In this document: in pieces, positions 7,951 through 17,229 of the stretch
Position numbering within the stretch: the first letter of the stretch is position 1
How the letters are laid out: the number at the start of each line of letters is the position of its first letter
Assembly: GCF_020026305.1 (NCBI RefSeq)
Contig: NZ_CP075691.1
Location: 3,782,001-3,846,000 of the forward strand
Direction of reading: 5' to 3'
Length of the DNA: 64,000 nt
Source: Streptomyces sp. 135
GTDB taxonomy: Bacteria; Actinomycetota; Actinomycetes; Streptomycetales; Streptomycetaceae
Made by a program: the position numbers and the translations under genes
Notes under the pieces: generated by a model
Databases searched by the model: none
What the model saw: the letters and a program-made list of their open reading frames with translations, nothing else
What the model was told of the DNA's origin: nothing

Positions 7951-9237
7951 ATGACCGGCCGGCGACGCCCCACCCCCTCCCGCACCTCCCGAAACTCCCG
8001 CACCTCAGCCCTGGCCGCGGCAGCGGCAGCGGCGGCGTGCCTGTCCCTGACCGCCGGATGCGGGGTCATCCCCGGTACCGCCGAGGACGGCAGGGACGAC
8101 CCCATCACCGTCATGACCTGGGCCCCCGAGAAGACCAAGGCCACCAACAAGCCCGGCGTCCCCGCGATGGCGCAGGCCTTCGCCCGCTGGGTCAACGCGC
8201 ACGGCGGCATCGACGGCCGCGAGCTGAAGGTCCTGACCTGCAACGACCACAACGACCCGGTCGGTGCCGCCGACTGCGCGCGCGAGGCGGTCGACCAGGA
8301 CGTGGCGGCGGTCGTCGGCGCGTACAGCCAGCACGGCGGCTCGTTCCTCGCCCCGCTGGAGGTCGCCGGCATCCCCTACATCGGCGGCTACGGCGTCACC
8401 GACGACGAGTTCAGCAGCCCCCTGTCCTACCCCGTCAACGGCGGCGAGCCCGCGCTCCTCGCGGGCAACGGCCGCCAGCTCGCCGACCGCTGCGACCGCG
8501 TCGCCCTCGTACGCCCCGACACCCTCGCCGGCGACGAGCTGCCCAAGCTGCTCAACTCCGGGCTGCGCGACGGCCACCACAAGCCCGTCGCGGACATACG
8601 GGCCCCCGAGGACGGCACCGACCTCACCCCGCAGGCCGAGCAGGCCCTGAAGCACGCGGGCGCGAAGGGCGGCTGCGTGACGGCCGCGCTCGGCGCCCGC
8701 ACCGACACCTTCTACGACTCGTTCCGGCGCACCAAGGCCGACTATCCGCCGGTACGGATCTCCTCCGTGCTCGGCAGCGTCGACCAGTCGCTCGTCGACC
8801 GCACCGGCGGCGCGAGCGGCCCCTACGAAGGGGCGTACGTCACCGGCTGGTACCCCGCGTCGGGCGATCCGCGCTGGTCCCAGATGCGCCGGGTCATCCG
8901 CGAGCAGGCGTTCGGCGACAACCGGGTCGACCCGGCCGACGCGGGCGTGCAGACGACGTGGATCGCGTACACCGTCCTGAAGCGGGCCGTCGAGTCGCTG
9001 GACGGCGGCGAGGTCACCGCACGCACGCTGCGCCGCGCCCTGGACGGCGGCCTGCGCGTCGAGACGGGCGGTCTCACGCCGACGCTGAGCTGGCGCTTCG
9101 AGGACCTGATCGCGGCCAGCGAGTTCCCTCGCCTGATCAACTCCGGCGTCACGTTCCAGGTGGTGCGCGACGGGCGGCTCGTCCCGGCGCGCAAGGGCTT
9201 CGTGGACGTCGAGGCGACGCTGGAGCAGTCGGCGTAG
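7951..9237 (+). CDS. substrate-binding lipoprotein, branched-chain amino acid (LivJ) type
   Basis: A 428-residue exported lipoprotein. The N-terminus has an Arg-rich head, an Ala-rich hydrophobic core and a lipobox LTAGC near residue 33, so the mature protein is anchored outside the membrane by Cys. The rest is a type I periplasmic-binding fold: ITVMTWAPEK, GGIDGRELKVLTCND and AAVVGAYSQHGG resemble ligand-binding lobes of amide or amino-acid receptors. No transporter permease or ATPase gene is adjacent, so it either works with a distant system or senses a ligand. The ATG at 7951 follows GTGTGGGG. Confidence 0.85.
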   Translation: MTGRRRPTPSRTSRNSRTSALAAAAAAAACLSLTAGCGVIPGTAEDGRDDPITVMTWAPEKTKATNKPGVPAMAQAFARWVNAHGGIDGRELKVLTCNDHNDPVGAADCAREAVDQDVAAVVGAYSQHGGSFLAPLEVAGIPYIGGYGVTDDEFSSPLSYPVNGGEPALLAGNGRQLADRCDRVALVRPDTLAGDELPKLLNSGLRDGHHKPVADIRAPEDGTDLTPQAEQALKHAGAKGGCVTAALGARTDTFYDSFRRTKADYPPVRISSVLGSVDQSLVDRTGGASGPYEGAYVTGWYPASGDPRWSQMRRVIREQAFGDNRVDPADAGVQTTWIAYTVLKRAVESLDGGEVTARTLRRALDGGLRVETGGLTPTLSWRFEDLIAASEFPRLINSGVTFQVVRDGRLVPARKGFVDVEATLEQSA

Positions 9238-9261
9238 CCGCGCACCGGCGCGGCCACGCCG

Positions 9262-11145
9262 TCACAGCTGGGTCTTGTCCCGCGTGGTCAGGCCGTACTT
9301 GCGCGCGATGGGGTTCCAGGCGCCCGCGGCCTGCTCCTTGGCGGTGGTCGCCGCGTTGCTCTGCCGGTTGCCCGCGCCGGCCTGCGGGGTGACCCGGGCG
9401 TGGCCCTTCTTGCAGCCCTTCTTGCCGGCCACCTGGTCCGCCCACGCGGCGTAGTGGTTGTCGGCGGCCGCGGACGCCTTCCAGGCCTTGTTGAGCGACG
9501 TCGTGAGGTGGTCGTTGGCCGGGAGCTTGTCGACCTTCAGCCCGGCGAGGCGGGTGACCAGGCCGTTGCGCTGCCTGGCCGCCGCGCGCAGGTCCTTCGC
9601 GGACTGGCCGAGGTTCTGGCACTTGCCCACGTTGCGCACGGCCGCGATGACCATGTCGCGGCTGTTGTTGCTGTCGGCCAGCAGCTTGTCCAGGGCGACC
9701 GCCTGGTCCTTGGCGGGGTCGGCGGACGGCGAGGGGCGCTCGTCGGCGGGGGCCGAGGCGGAGACGGGCTTGCCGTCGGCCTCCTTGTCGTCCTCACCGC
9801 CACCGGCGCTCAGGAGCGCGCCCGCGCCGACGCCGAGCACCGCGATGCCGATGCCGACGGCGACGATGAGCGGCACCTTCGAGCCGGTACGGGTGCGGCG
9901 TCCGCCGCGGCCGCCCGCGCGCGTGGGGGCCGGGCGGCGGCGTGGCCACCGGCTGGCGCCGGGGCCTCGAAGCGGGGCATCTGCTGCGTGGAGGCGGGCC
10001 CCTCGGCCTCCGGCTCGGTGCGGAAGAGGCTGTCGAACTCGGCGGGCGGCTGCCGGTCGCCGGGAGCGCCGGGGCGGATGCCGTAGGGCGCCTTGGCCGG
10101 CTCGGGTGGCATGCCGTGCCCGGCGGGGCCGCTGTCTGCGGGACCGCTGCCTGCGGGGCCGCCGGGGACGGGCGCGATGTACTGCGTGGGTTCGCTGTCG
10201 GACGCGGGGGCGGGTGCCTGGGCACGGCCGAGGAACTGCGTGGCGTCGGCGGCGGGAGCCTCGGGCGGCAGCGCGCCGGGTCCCACCGGGGGTATGTACT
10301 GCGTGGCGCCTTCATCGGCGCCGCCGGGGATGCCCGGTACGGGCGGCAGGTACTGCGTGGCCCCCTCATCGGCGCCGCCAGGGCCGCCGGGGACGGGCGC
10401 GATGTACCGCGTGGCCTCGGCGTCGGGGCCCGCGGCGCCCGGCATCGGGGCGCCGGGTGCGGCGACGGGAGGCAGCGGGGCGCCGCTCTGCCCGAGAGGC
10501 GGCAACGGCATCCGCCGCCCACCCTGCTCCTGCTGACCGCCGTGGTCCTGCTGACCGCTGTAGGAGGCCTCGGCCTGTCCGGGGGGCGCCGCGTGCGAGC
10601 CGGGTCTGTGCGGACCGGCCTGCCCTCCGTGGTCCGGCCGCCCGGCGTGCGCGCCGTGGCCGGGCTGAGCGCCGTAGGAGGCGTCGCCGTAACCGGGCTG
10701 CGCGACGTGGGCACCGTGGGCGGGGTCACCGCCGGGCGCCTGCCTGCCACCGTAGGAGGCGTCAGCCTGGCCGCCGTACGAAGCGGCACCGTGGCCGCGG
10801 TAGGCGTCCTGGCCCGGCTGCGAGGCGTACCCCTGCCCCGCGTACCCCTGCCCCGCGTACCCCTGGCCGCCGTACGAGGTGTCCGCGCCCTCCGGGGGCA
10901 GGGGCATCGCCGGGGACTGCGGGGCGTCCCAGGAGCCGCCCGGGCCGCCCTGCGGCGCGCCCGGCGCCCCGGGCCCCAGGGCCGGTCCCAGGGGCTGCCC
11001 TCCGCCGGGGTGGCGTGCCGCCCGCGGTGCCGGGCAGCAGCGGTTCGCTGCCGTCCGCGGGCAGCACGACGCCCTCGTGGGCGGGCCGGGCCGCGGGCTG
11101 CCGCGGATCGGAGGAAGCAGCGCCCTGACCGCTCTGCTGCGTCAC
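9262..11145 (-). pseudogene. repeat-rich membrane protein gene with two apparent frameshifts
   Basis: Three adjoining frame segments together make one plausible protein. It starts at GTG 11145 (MTQQSGQGAASSDPRQ, then PAHEGVVLPADG). Near 11007-11010, a GGGG run on the plus strand, the frame must shift by one to continue as GGGQPLGPALG and a long Gly/Gln/Pro-rich stretch with repeats of ATQYIPPV type. Near 9945 it must shift back to reach a basic stretch, one membrane helix (VPLIVAVGIGIAVLGVGAG) and an exposed C-terminal domain with two Cys. The shifts compensate, +1 then -1. Similar Streptomyces proteins, as I recall them, are continuous: cytoplasmic repeat region, one helix, extracellular tail. 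Either a disrupted gene or two sequencing indels. Confidence 0.7.
10826..10870. repeat. 15-base tandem repeat, three copies
   Basis: Units at 10826-10840, 10841-10855 and 10856-10870 (CGTACCCCTGCCCCG, the last diverged) encode GYAGQ repeats on the minus strand, in the low-complexity part of the frameshifted membrane protein gene. Such tracts expand and contract by slippage. Confidence 0.8.
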
Positions 11146-11301
11146 CGGGACTCCTACGTATGGGGGACCTACGGAACCGTCGGCTCACGCTACCGGGTCG
11201 CCACATCCCTCTGCCACGCAGCTTGGAGCGCCGCACTCCGCTCGACGGCGGCAGTAACGAATCCCTTCCCGCGGACGCTGAACACAGCGCGCCCGCGCGC
11301 G

Positions 11302-12690
11302 TCACGCCGCCTGCACGTCGACCCGCGCCCCGAACTCCCGCACCACCGGCTCCTCCCGGTACGGCTCGAGGCGCTGCTGGAAGTCCTCCAGGTACTCCGC
11401 GCCGCGGTTGGACCGCAGCGTGCCGAGCAGTTCGACGGCCTTCAGGCCCGTGTGGCAGGCCTGTTCCACCTCGCGCCGCTGCACCTGCGCCGTGGCCAGC
11501 AGCACCAGGCCGATCGCGCGGCGCCTGGCCCGCGTCGGAGGGTGCCCGTCCAGAGATTCCTGGGCGCTGCGCGCCGCCGCGTCCGCCTGCCCCAAGTCAC
11601 GGTGACAATGCGCCATTTCATCGGCCAGATACGCGTGGTCGAAGTGCTGGATCCACACCGGGTCGTCCCCGGAGTCCGCCTCACCCGCGGCCCGGTCCAT
11701 GGCCTCGACCGCGCGGCCCGCCACGGCCTGCGTGGCCCGCGCGTCGCCGAGCAGCGCGTGCCCGCGCGCCTCGGCGGCGTAGAACATGGCCTCCGCCCGG
11801 GGCGTGACCCGCCCGCGGGTGCCCTCCTGCGCGGCCCGCGCCAACTGCGCGATCTCGCGCGGGTTCCCGAGCTGGGCGGCGAGGTGGCTCATCGACGCCG
11901 CCAGCACATAGCCGCCGTACCCCCGGTCCCCGGCCGCCTGGGCGAGCCGCAGGGCCTGGATGTAGTAGCGCTGGGCGAGGCCCGGCTGGCCCGTGTCCAC
12001 GGCCATGTAGCCCGCCAGCTCCGTCAGCCGCGCGACCGCCGCGAACAGCTCGCGGCCGACCGCCTCCCGGTAGGAGCCCGCGAGCAGGCCGGAGACCACG
12101 GAGTTGAGGTAGTGCACGACCACGGGCCGCACATGGCCGCTGCCGTACTGGTGGTCGAGCCGGGTCAGCGCCTCCGTCATCGCCTTGACGGCGGCGACGT
12201 CCGCCATGCCGACGCGCGGCCCGGCGGTCCGCCCGACCTGCGCGTCCGGCGAGGAGATCAGCCAGTCGCGGCTGGGCTCGACGAGCGCCGAGGCGGCCAC
12301 GGTCGAGCCGGAGAGGAAGTCGCGGCGGCCCACGTCGCTGCGCCACAGCTCGCAGACCTGCTCGATGGCGCCGAGGACGGTCGGCGAGAACTGAAGACCC
12401 ACGCCCGAGGCGAGGTTCTTGCCGTTCGCCATGCCGATCTCGTCGATGGTGACGGTCCGGCCCAGCTTGCGGCCGAGCGCCTCCGCGATGATGCCGGGTG
12501 CCCGGCCGCGCGGCTGCTGCCCGCGCAGCCAGCGGGCCACCGACGTCTTGTCGTAGCGCAGGTCGAGACCGTGCTCCGCGCCGCACATGTTGACCCTGCG
12601 GGCGAGGCCGGCGTTGGAGCAGCCGGCTTCCTGGATGAGCGCTTGCAGCCGTTCGTTGGGCTGCCGTGCGACGAGTGGCCTGGCGGCCAT
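11302..12690 (-). CDS. regulatory protein with N-terminal DNA-binding-like domain and TPR repeats
   Basis: A 462-residue protein. The first 70 residues (ERLQALIQEAGCSNAGLARR, then DKTSVARWLRGQQPRG) resemble an XRE/Cro-type helix-turn-helix; the rest is helical with tetratricopeptide-like units (for example QPGLAQRYYIQALRLAQAAG and ARRRAIGLVLLATAQVQRRE). This architecture is shared with NsdA-like developmental regulators of Streptomyces; I cannot tell which paralogue this is. The ATG at 12690 follows AGGGGGT and gives the conserved start MAARPLVARQPNE, although the frame is open to 12933. Divergent from the primase-like gene with 326 bases between. Confidence 0.8.
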   Translation of the reverse strand: MAARPLVARQPNERLQALIQEAGCSNAGLARRVNMCGAEHGLDLRYDKTSVARWLRGQQPRGRAPGIIAEALGRKLGRTVTIDEIGMANGKNLASGVGLQFSPTVLGAIEQVCELWRSDVGRRDFLSGSTVAASALVEPSRDWLISSPDAQVGRTAGPRVGMADVAAVKAMTEALTRLDHQYGSGHVRPVVVHYLNSVVSGLLAGSYREAVGRELFAAVARLTELAGYMAVDTGQPGLAQRYYIQALRLAQAAGDRGYGGYVLAASMSHLAAQLGNPREIAQLARAAQEGTRGRVTPRAEAMFYAAEARGHALLGDARATQAVAGRAVEAMDRAAGEADSGDDPVWIQHFDHAYLADEMAHCHRDLGQADAAARSAQESLDGHPPTRARRRAIGLVLLATAQVQRREVEQACHTGLKAVELLGTLRSNRGAEYLEDFQQRLEPYREEPVVREFGARVDVQAA

Positions 12691-13016
12691 GGCGTACCCC
12701 CTGTGTGCACCGTTGACCATCGGGAACGAGGCGGCCGCCGAGGCCGCCACACGACGATCAATGCCCTGGGGGCAAATCGAAGATGCGCCACGAAAGAGGC
12801 ATAAAGAAGCCATAAAACCATAAGACGGATCTGTCGGTTCCGGGCTTCCTCCGAGGCGCCCTCCGATTGCCCTTGACCTGGCTACCCGCACATGGATGCC
12901 ATTTCCCCCGCGCGCCCCCGCCCGTGCACCCATGCGCCCCGCTCGCAGGATCGATGCTCCTCCCCCGCCCTCGCGTGCGCCCGTAACCCGAGGTGGCGGC
13001 GGGAGTTGAGAACTCC
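12691..13016. other. 326-base divergent intergenic region
   Basis: No coding potential is convincing. The part nearest the TPR regulator is unusually A-rich for this genome (around 12780-12830, with CATAAAACCATAAG and related words), as expected of a promoter. TTGACC near 12873 may be a -35 box for the rightward gene. An inverted repeat ends exactly at the GTG of the next gene (listed separately). Confidence 0.5.
13002..13016 (+). promoter_or_regulatory. inverted repeat abutting a start codon
   Basis: GGAGTT-GAG-AACTCC is a perfect 6-base inverted repeat with a 3-base spacer, and the GTG start begins on the next base. The left arm contains the only plausible ribosome-binding sequence (GGGAG), so as DNA it could be an operator and as RNA a small hairpin that hides the binding site. 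Confidence 0.45.
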
Positions 13017-13676
13017 GTGGAAGAGACCATCGGAGTCACGACAGCCGCGCACATCCCGAAGCAGCGCGGAGAAGCCTTGCTGGACACGGCCGTGCGATAC
13101 GCGGAGGAGCGTCACTGGGACATCTTCCCCGGCACCTGGCTGCAGTACGCCGACGGCGCCGAGCGGTGCTCGTGCGGCGTCGCCGCGTGCGCCTCCCCCG
13201 GCGCACACCCCGCGCGTGAGGACTGGGCGACCCAGGCCACCGGCAGCGCGACCGTGGCCCGCCGGCTGTGGCAGAAGCAGCCCAAGGCATCGATCCTGCT
13301 GCCCACCGGGCGTACGTTCGACGTGATCGACGTGCCCGAGACCGCCGGGTTCCTCGCGCTCGCCCGCATGGAACGCATGGAGCTGACCCTCGGCCCGGTG
13401 ACCCGCACGCCGGACCGGCGCATGCAGTTCTTCGTGCTCCCCGGCGCCGCCGCCAAGGTCCCCGACCTCGTGCGCAAACTGGGGTGGCCCCCGGCCGTCA
13501 TCGACCTGGTCGCGCTCGGCGAGGGCACCTATGTCGCCGCGCCCCCGACCCGCTTCGGCGCCTCGGGCGCGGTCCAGTGGGCCTGCCGCCCCACCGCCGC
13601 CAACCGCTGGCTGCCGGACGCCGAGGAGATCATCTCCCCGCTGGCGTACGCGTGCGGCAGGGAAGCGCGCCGCTGA
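13017..13676 (+). CDS. bifunctional DNA primase/polymerase-like domain protein
   Basis: A 219-residue protein matching the N-terminal prim-pol (PF09250-type) proteins common in actinomycetes: AVRYAEERHWDIFPGTWL, a CSCGVAACASPGAHPA segment like the zinc/His part of that fold, and LLPTGRTFDVIDVP where prim-pols carry the catalytic acidic residues. It has no helicase or C-terminal domain, so it is a stand-alone domain. Cytoplasmic. GTG 13017 is chosen because it gives the conserved start VEETIG. No replication genes are nearby; role unknown, and it may be regulatory rather than a polymerase. Confidence 0.75.
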   Translation: MEETIGVTTAAHIPKQRGEALLDTAVRYAEERHWDIFPGTWLQYADGAERCSCGVAACASPGAHPAREDWATQATGSATVARRLWQKQPKASILLPTGRTFDVIDVPETAGFLALARMERMELTLGPVTRTPDRRMQFFVLPGAAAKVPDLVRKLGWPPAVIDLVALGEGTYVAAPPTRFGASGAVQWACRPTAANRWLPDAEEIISPLAYACGREARR

Positions 13677-13750
13677 GCGGCTGACCGCCCCCGGGGAGCC
13701 GCCCGCGACGTATCGTGCGGGCACGGCAAAGGCGGCGAAGGGGCGGCACG

Positions 13751-14527
13751 GTGACCGAAGCGGCGGCGGTACGGGTCCAGGGGCTCTGGAAGCGGTTCGG
13801 CGAACAGATCGCGGTGGCCGGGATCGACCTGGTGCTGCCGGCGGGCAAGTTCATCGGCCTGGTCGGGCCGAACGGCGCCGGGAAGACCACCACCCTCTCC
13901 ATGGTCACCGGCCTGCTCAGGCCGGACCAGGGCTCCGTCGAGGTCGTCGGCCACGACGTGTGGCGCGACCCCGTCGAGGTCAAGGCCCGCATCGGCGTGC
14001 TTCCCGAGGGCCTGCGGCTCTTCGAGCGGCTCTCGGGGCGCGAACTCCTCGCGTACACCGGCCGGTTGCGTGGGCTGCCGGGACCGGAGGTCGACAAGCG
14101 CGCCACCCAGCTCCTGGACGTACTCGACCTCGCGGGCGCCCAGCACAAGCTCGTCGTCGACTACTCCACCGGCATGCGCAAGAAGACCGGCCTGGCCGCG
14201 GCCCTGCTCCACAACCCCGAAGTCCTCTTCTTGGACGAGCCGTTCGAAGGCGTCGACCCGGTCTCCGCCCAGACGATCCGCGGCGTCCTGGAGCGCTACA
14301 CCGCCTCCGGCGCCACCGTCGTCTTCTCCTCCCACGTCATGGAGCTCGTCGAGTCGCTGTGCGACTGGGTCGCCGTCATGGCCGCGGGCCGCATCCGCGC
14401 GCACGGCACGCTCGCCGAGGTGCGCGGCGCGGCGCCCTCCCTCCAGCAGGCGTTCCTCGAACTCGTCGGCGCGCACGGCCGCGACACCGCCTCCGACCTC
14501 GACTGGCTCGGCGGCGGCGCCCGATGA
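13751..14527 (+). CDS. ABC transporter ATP-binding protein
   Basis: A 258-residue nucleotide-binding subunit with Walker A GPNGAGKTT near residue 40, the signature region DYSTGMRKKTGLA near 140, Walker B VLFLDEPFEGVDP near 162 and the switch His in SSHVME. The signature is STGMR rather than LSGGQ, as in DrrA/ABC-2 export ATPases. GTG 13751 follows GAAGGGG. Its stop overlaps the permease start as ATGA, so the two are translated as a pair. The transported substrate is unknown. Confidence 0.92.
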   Translation: MTEAAAVRVQGLWKRFGEQIAVAGIDLVLPAGKFIGLVGPNGAGKTTTLSMVTGLLRPDQGSVEVVGHDVWRDPVEVKARIGVLPEGLRLFERLSGRELLAYTGRLRGLPGPEVDKRATQLLDVLDLAGAQHKLVVDYSTGMRKKTGLAAALLHNPEVLFLDEPFEGVDPVSAQTIRGVLERYTASGATVVFSSHVMELVESLCDWVAVMAAGRIRAHGTLAEVRGAAPSLQQAFLELVGAHGRDTASDLDWLGGGAR

Positions 14528-16140
14528 CGGCCACCGGGAACGCCCCCGCGAACGCCCAGGCGATCACCCCGGTCCTCGTACGCCTGAAGCTGTCGCTGCT
14601 GCGCAACGGACTGCGGCAGTCCGCCGGGCGCCGGGCCGCCTACATCGCGTCCGTCACCGTCACCCTCCTCATCGCCGCGCTCCAGCTCCTCGGCCTGATC
14701 GCGCTGCGCGGCAGCGAGCACGCCGCCACCGTGTGCGTCCTGCTCACCGGAGTGCTCACCCTCGGCTGGGCCGTCATGCCGCTGTTCTTCCCGAGCGGCG
14801 ACGAGACCCTCGACCCCACCCGCCTCGTGATGCTGCCGCTGCGCCCCCGGCCGCTGGTGCGGGCGCTGCTCGTGGCGTCGCTGGTCGGCATCGGCCCGCT
14901 CTTCACGCTCTGCCTGGCCACCGGTGCGACGATCGCGCTCGCCCACGGCGCGGCGGCCGCCGCCACCGGCGTCCTCGCGACCGCCCTCACCCTCCTGGTC
15001 TGCGTCGCCCTGGCCCGCGCGGTCGCCGCCGCCAACATCCGCCTGCTGACCAGCCGCAAGGGCCGTGACCTCGCGGTCCTCAGCGGTCTCGTCATCGCCG
15101 TCGGCGCGCAGGCCGTCAACTTCGGGGCGCAGAAGCTCGGTTCGTCCGGCCTGTCCACCCTCGACCCGGCGGCGGCCGTCGTCCGCTGGATCCCGCCCGC
15201 CTCGGCGCTCGGCGCGGTGGACTCCGTGAGCGAGGGCGCGTACGCCACCGGGGCCGCGCAGCTCGCCCTGGCCGCGGCGGCCCTGGTGGCCCTCCTGGCC
15301 CTCTGGCAGCGCAGCCTGACCCGCCTGATGACTACCCCCGACGGCTCGACGCTGGCGGCGGCGGAACCGGACAAGGGCACGTCCCGCGCCTTCGACGCCC
15401 TCGGCGGCCTGCTCCCCGCCGGCCGCACCGGCACCGTCATGGAGCGCAGCCTGCGGTACGTGTGGCGCGACCCGAAGACGAAGGCGGCCTGGGTGACCTC
15501 GCTGGCCATCGGCCTGATCGTGCCGGTCTTCAACGCCCTCCAGGGCACCGGCTCGGTGTACTTCGCGTGCTTCGCCGCGGGGATGCTCGGGATCCTCATG
15601 TACAACCAGTTCGGCCAGGACACCTCGGCGTTCTGGATGGTGGCGATGACGATCTCGTCGACCCGCGACGCCTATGTGGAGGTGCGGGGCCGCGCCCTGG
15701 CCCTGCTCGTGATCACCCTGCCCTACGCCACCCTCGTCACCGTCCTCACCACGGCGATGCTCGGCGAGTGGCCCGCCCTGCCCGAAGCCCTCGGCCTCTC
15801 CTTCGCGCTGCTCGGCGCGATGCTCGCGACGGGCGCCTGGTCCTCGGCCCGCTTCCCGTACTCGATCCCGCAGGAGGGCTACAAGAACGTGGCGCCCGGC
15901 CAGGCGGGTCTCGCCTGGCTCTCCATCTTCGGCGGCATGGTCGCGGCGGCCCTGCTGTGCGCCCCCGTCCTGGCCCTCACGATCTGGCTGCACGCCTCCG
16001 CCGCGGCCTCCTGGACCTGGCTGCTGCTCCCCATCGGCACGGCCTACGGCTGGGCGGTCACCGACGCCGGCCTGCGCCTCGCGGCCCCTCGCCTCGCCCG
16101 GCGGCTCCCGGAGATCCTCACGGCGGTCAGCAAGGGTTAG
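14524..16140 (+). CDS. ABC transporter permease, ABC-2-like
   Basis: A 538-residue membrane protein with about 12 hydrophobic segments, including VTVTLLIAALQLLGLIAL, ATALTLLVCVALARAVAA and WLLLPIGTAYGWAVT. It is twice the size of a usual ABC-2 permease, so a homodimer may not be needed. It starts inside the stop of the ATPase gene. Export is more likely than import because no binding protein is encoded. The substrate cannot be inferred. A weak hairpin (CCGGCC at 16144, GGCCGG at 16168, T-rich loop) follows the stop. Confidence 0.88.
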   Translation: MTATGNAPANAQAITPVLVRLKLSLLRNGLRQSAGRRAAYIASVTVTLLIAALQLLGLIALRGSEHAATVCVLLTGVLTLGWAVMPLFFPSGDETLDPTRLVMLPLRPRPLVRALLVASLVGIGPLFTLCLATGATIALAHGAAAAATGVLATALTLLVCVALARAVAAANIRLLTSRKGRDLAVLSGLVIAVGAQAVNFGAQKLGSSGLSTLDPAAAVVRWIPPASALGAVDSVSEGAYATGAAQLALAAAALVALLALWQRSLTRLMTTPDGSTLAAAEPDKGTSRAFDALGGLLPAGRTGTVMERSLRYVWRDPKTKAAWVTSLAIGLIVPVFNALQGTGSVYFACFAAGMLGILMYNQFGQDTSAFWMVAMTISSTRDAYVEVRGRALALLVITLPYATLVTVLTTAMLGEWPALPEALGLSFALLGAMLATGAWSSARFPYSIPQEGYKNVAPGQAGLAWLSIFGGMVAAALLCAPVLALTIWLHASAAASWTWLLLPIGTAYGWAVTDAGLRLAAPRLARRLPEILTAVSKG

Positions 16141-16235
16141 CCGCCGGCCGATGATTTTTTCGCCGGTGGCCGGTCTGATGGTGGTCAGCCGATGAACGAC
16201 ATGCCAGTGACGACCGCGATACCAGGAGACCTCAG

Positions 16236-16808
16236 ATGCGCCCCTTGATCAGCACCGCCTTCGTCTCGCTCGACGGCGTCGTGGAGGCCCCCGGCGGCGA
16301 GCCCGGCTACCGCAACTCGGGGTGGACGTTCAAGGACATGGAGTTCCTCCCCGAGGCCTTCGAGATCAAGGGCCGCGAGCAGGAGGAGGCCACCGCGATG
16401 CTGTTCGGCCGGGTCAGCTACGAGGCGTTCAGCCCCCTCTGGCCGGACATGGCGGAGTTCGCGACGTACAAGCCGATGCCGAAGTACGTGCTCTCCACGA
16501 CGCTCGGCGAGGACGACCTGGTCCCCGGCTGGGGCGAGACGACTATCCTGCGCTCGCTCGACGAGGTGGCCGCGCTGAAGGAGACCGAGGGCGGCCCGAT
16601 CATCATGCACGGCAGCGCCACCCTCAACCGGAACCTCTCGGACGCCGGCCTGATCGACCGGTACCACCTGCTGGTCTTCCCGCTGCTGCTGGGCGCGGGC
16701 AAGCGGCTGTTCAGCACCACGGACAAGGACACGCAGAAGCTGAAGCTGATCGAGCACGCGGCGTACGCCAACGGCGTGCAGAAGAACGTCTTCGACGTCG
16801 TCCACTGA
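16236..16808 (+). CDS. dihydrofolate reductase / RibD C-terminal family protein
   Basis: A 190-residue cytoplasmic reductase-fold protein: ISTAFVSLDGVVEAPGGEPG at the N-terminus, MLFGRVSYEAFSPLWP, IIMHGSATLNRNL and the C-terminal DRYHLLVFPLLLGAGKRLF are the standard blocks of the small RibD-C (YwjB/YyaP) group, which bind NADPH. The ATG at 16236 follows AGGAG. Most members have no proven substrate. It stands alone, with a possible repressor-like inverted repeat CTGA-N6-TCAG at 16175-16188 upstream. Confidence 0.88.
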   Translation: MRPLISTAFVSLDGVVEAPGGEPGYRNSGWTFKDMEFLPEAFEIKGREQEEATAMLFGRVSYEAFSPLWPDMAEFATYKPMPKYVLSTTLGEDDLVPGWGETTILRSLDEVAALKETEGGPIIMHGSATLNRNLSDAGLIDRYHLLVFPLLLGAGKRLFSTTDKDTQKLKLIEHAAYANGVQKNVFDVVH

Positions 16809-16845
16809 CGCCGTCCCGGGGCGCGGCACCGCCCGGGAACGCAGA

Positions 16846-16928
16846 CGACCCGCGAGCCGTGGTTCCTGCCGCCCCGGACGGACCGGATCGGAGGAAGCCG
16901 GCCGGACGTACCGGCGGCTCGCGGGTCG
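16846..16928. other. 14-base perfect inverted repeat with structured 55-base spacer
   Basis: CGACCCGCGAGCCG at 16846-16859 pairs perfectly with CGGCTCGCGGGTCG at 16915-16928. Inside, TTCC (16863) and GGAA (around 16893) can form a further stem. It lies 37 bases after the RibD-like stop. A bidirectional transcription terminator or a structured RNA are both possible; there is no U-tract, which is normal in Streptomyces. Confidence 0.6.
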
Positions 16929-17175
16929 GGTGACTGCTGGGAAATAGGGCCGGCTGCACGCACATCACACGTGCTGGTCCGGCGCCGAATTCGTACTGCG
17001 ACGACGGGCCGCTAGCCCGCAGTCACCTCACGCGTCCGGTTTCTGTACATCGGCCGAACCACCTCCCTTCTCGTGTGCACGCCACCCTAGGAACCGCCCC
17101 GGGCACCGCACAACCGAATTTCGGGCCCGACGATTTCCCCGCAACTTCCGGGAACTCCCTGTGGGGTGCGTCACG

Positions 17176-17186
17176 TTCAAGTTGAA
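17176..17186. promoter_or_regulatory. small palindrome upstream of the PAS protein
   Basis: TTCAA-G-TTGAA, a perfect 5-base inverted repeat 44 bases before the chosen start codon, in a locally A-rich stretch. It could be an operator; nothing identifies the binding protein. Confidence 0.3.
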
Positions 17187-17229
17187 TGATCTGAAGAACG
17201 CTGAAGAACAGGCCTGTAGGGGGTTCGGG

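Larger units (their letters stand above)
16809..17229. other. 421-base intergenic region with a long inverted repeat
   Basis: No gene is supported. From left to right it holds the tail of the RibD-like gene, a 14-base inverted repeat with a 55-base spacer (16846-16928), a short CACGTG-containing stretch near 16968, and the promoter region of the PAS protein with a TTCAA/TTGAA palindrome (17176-17186). Minus-strand frames through this region are GC-rich shadows. Confidence 0.5.

Noticed and set aside
14296..15993. 565-codon minus-strand frame opposite the ABC permease
   Set aside because: Arg/Gly/His-rich shadow of a high-GC gene, no start signals, no recognisable domain.
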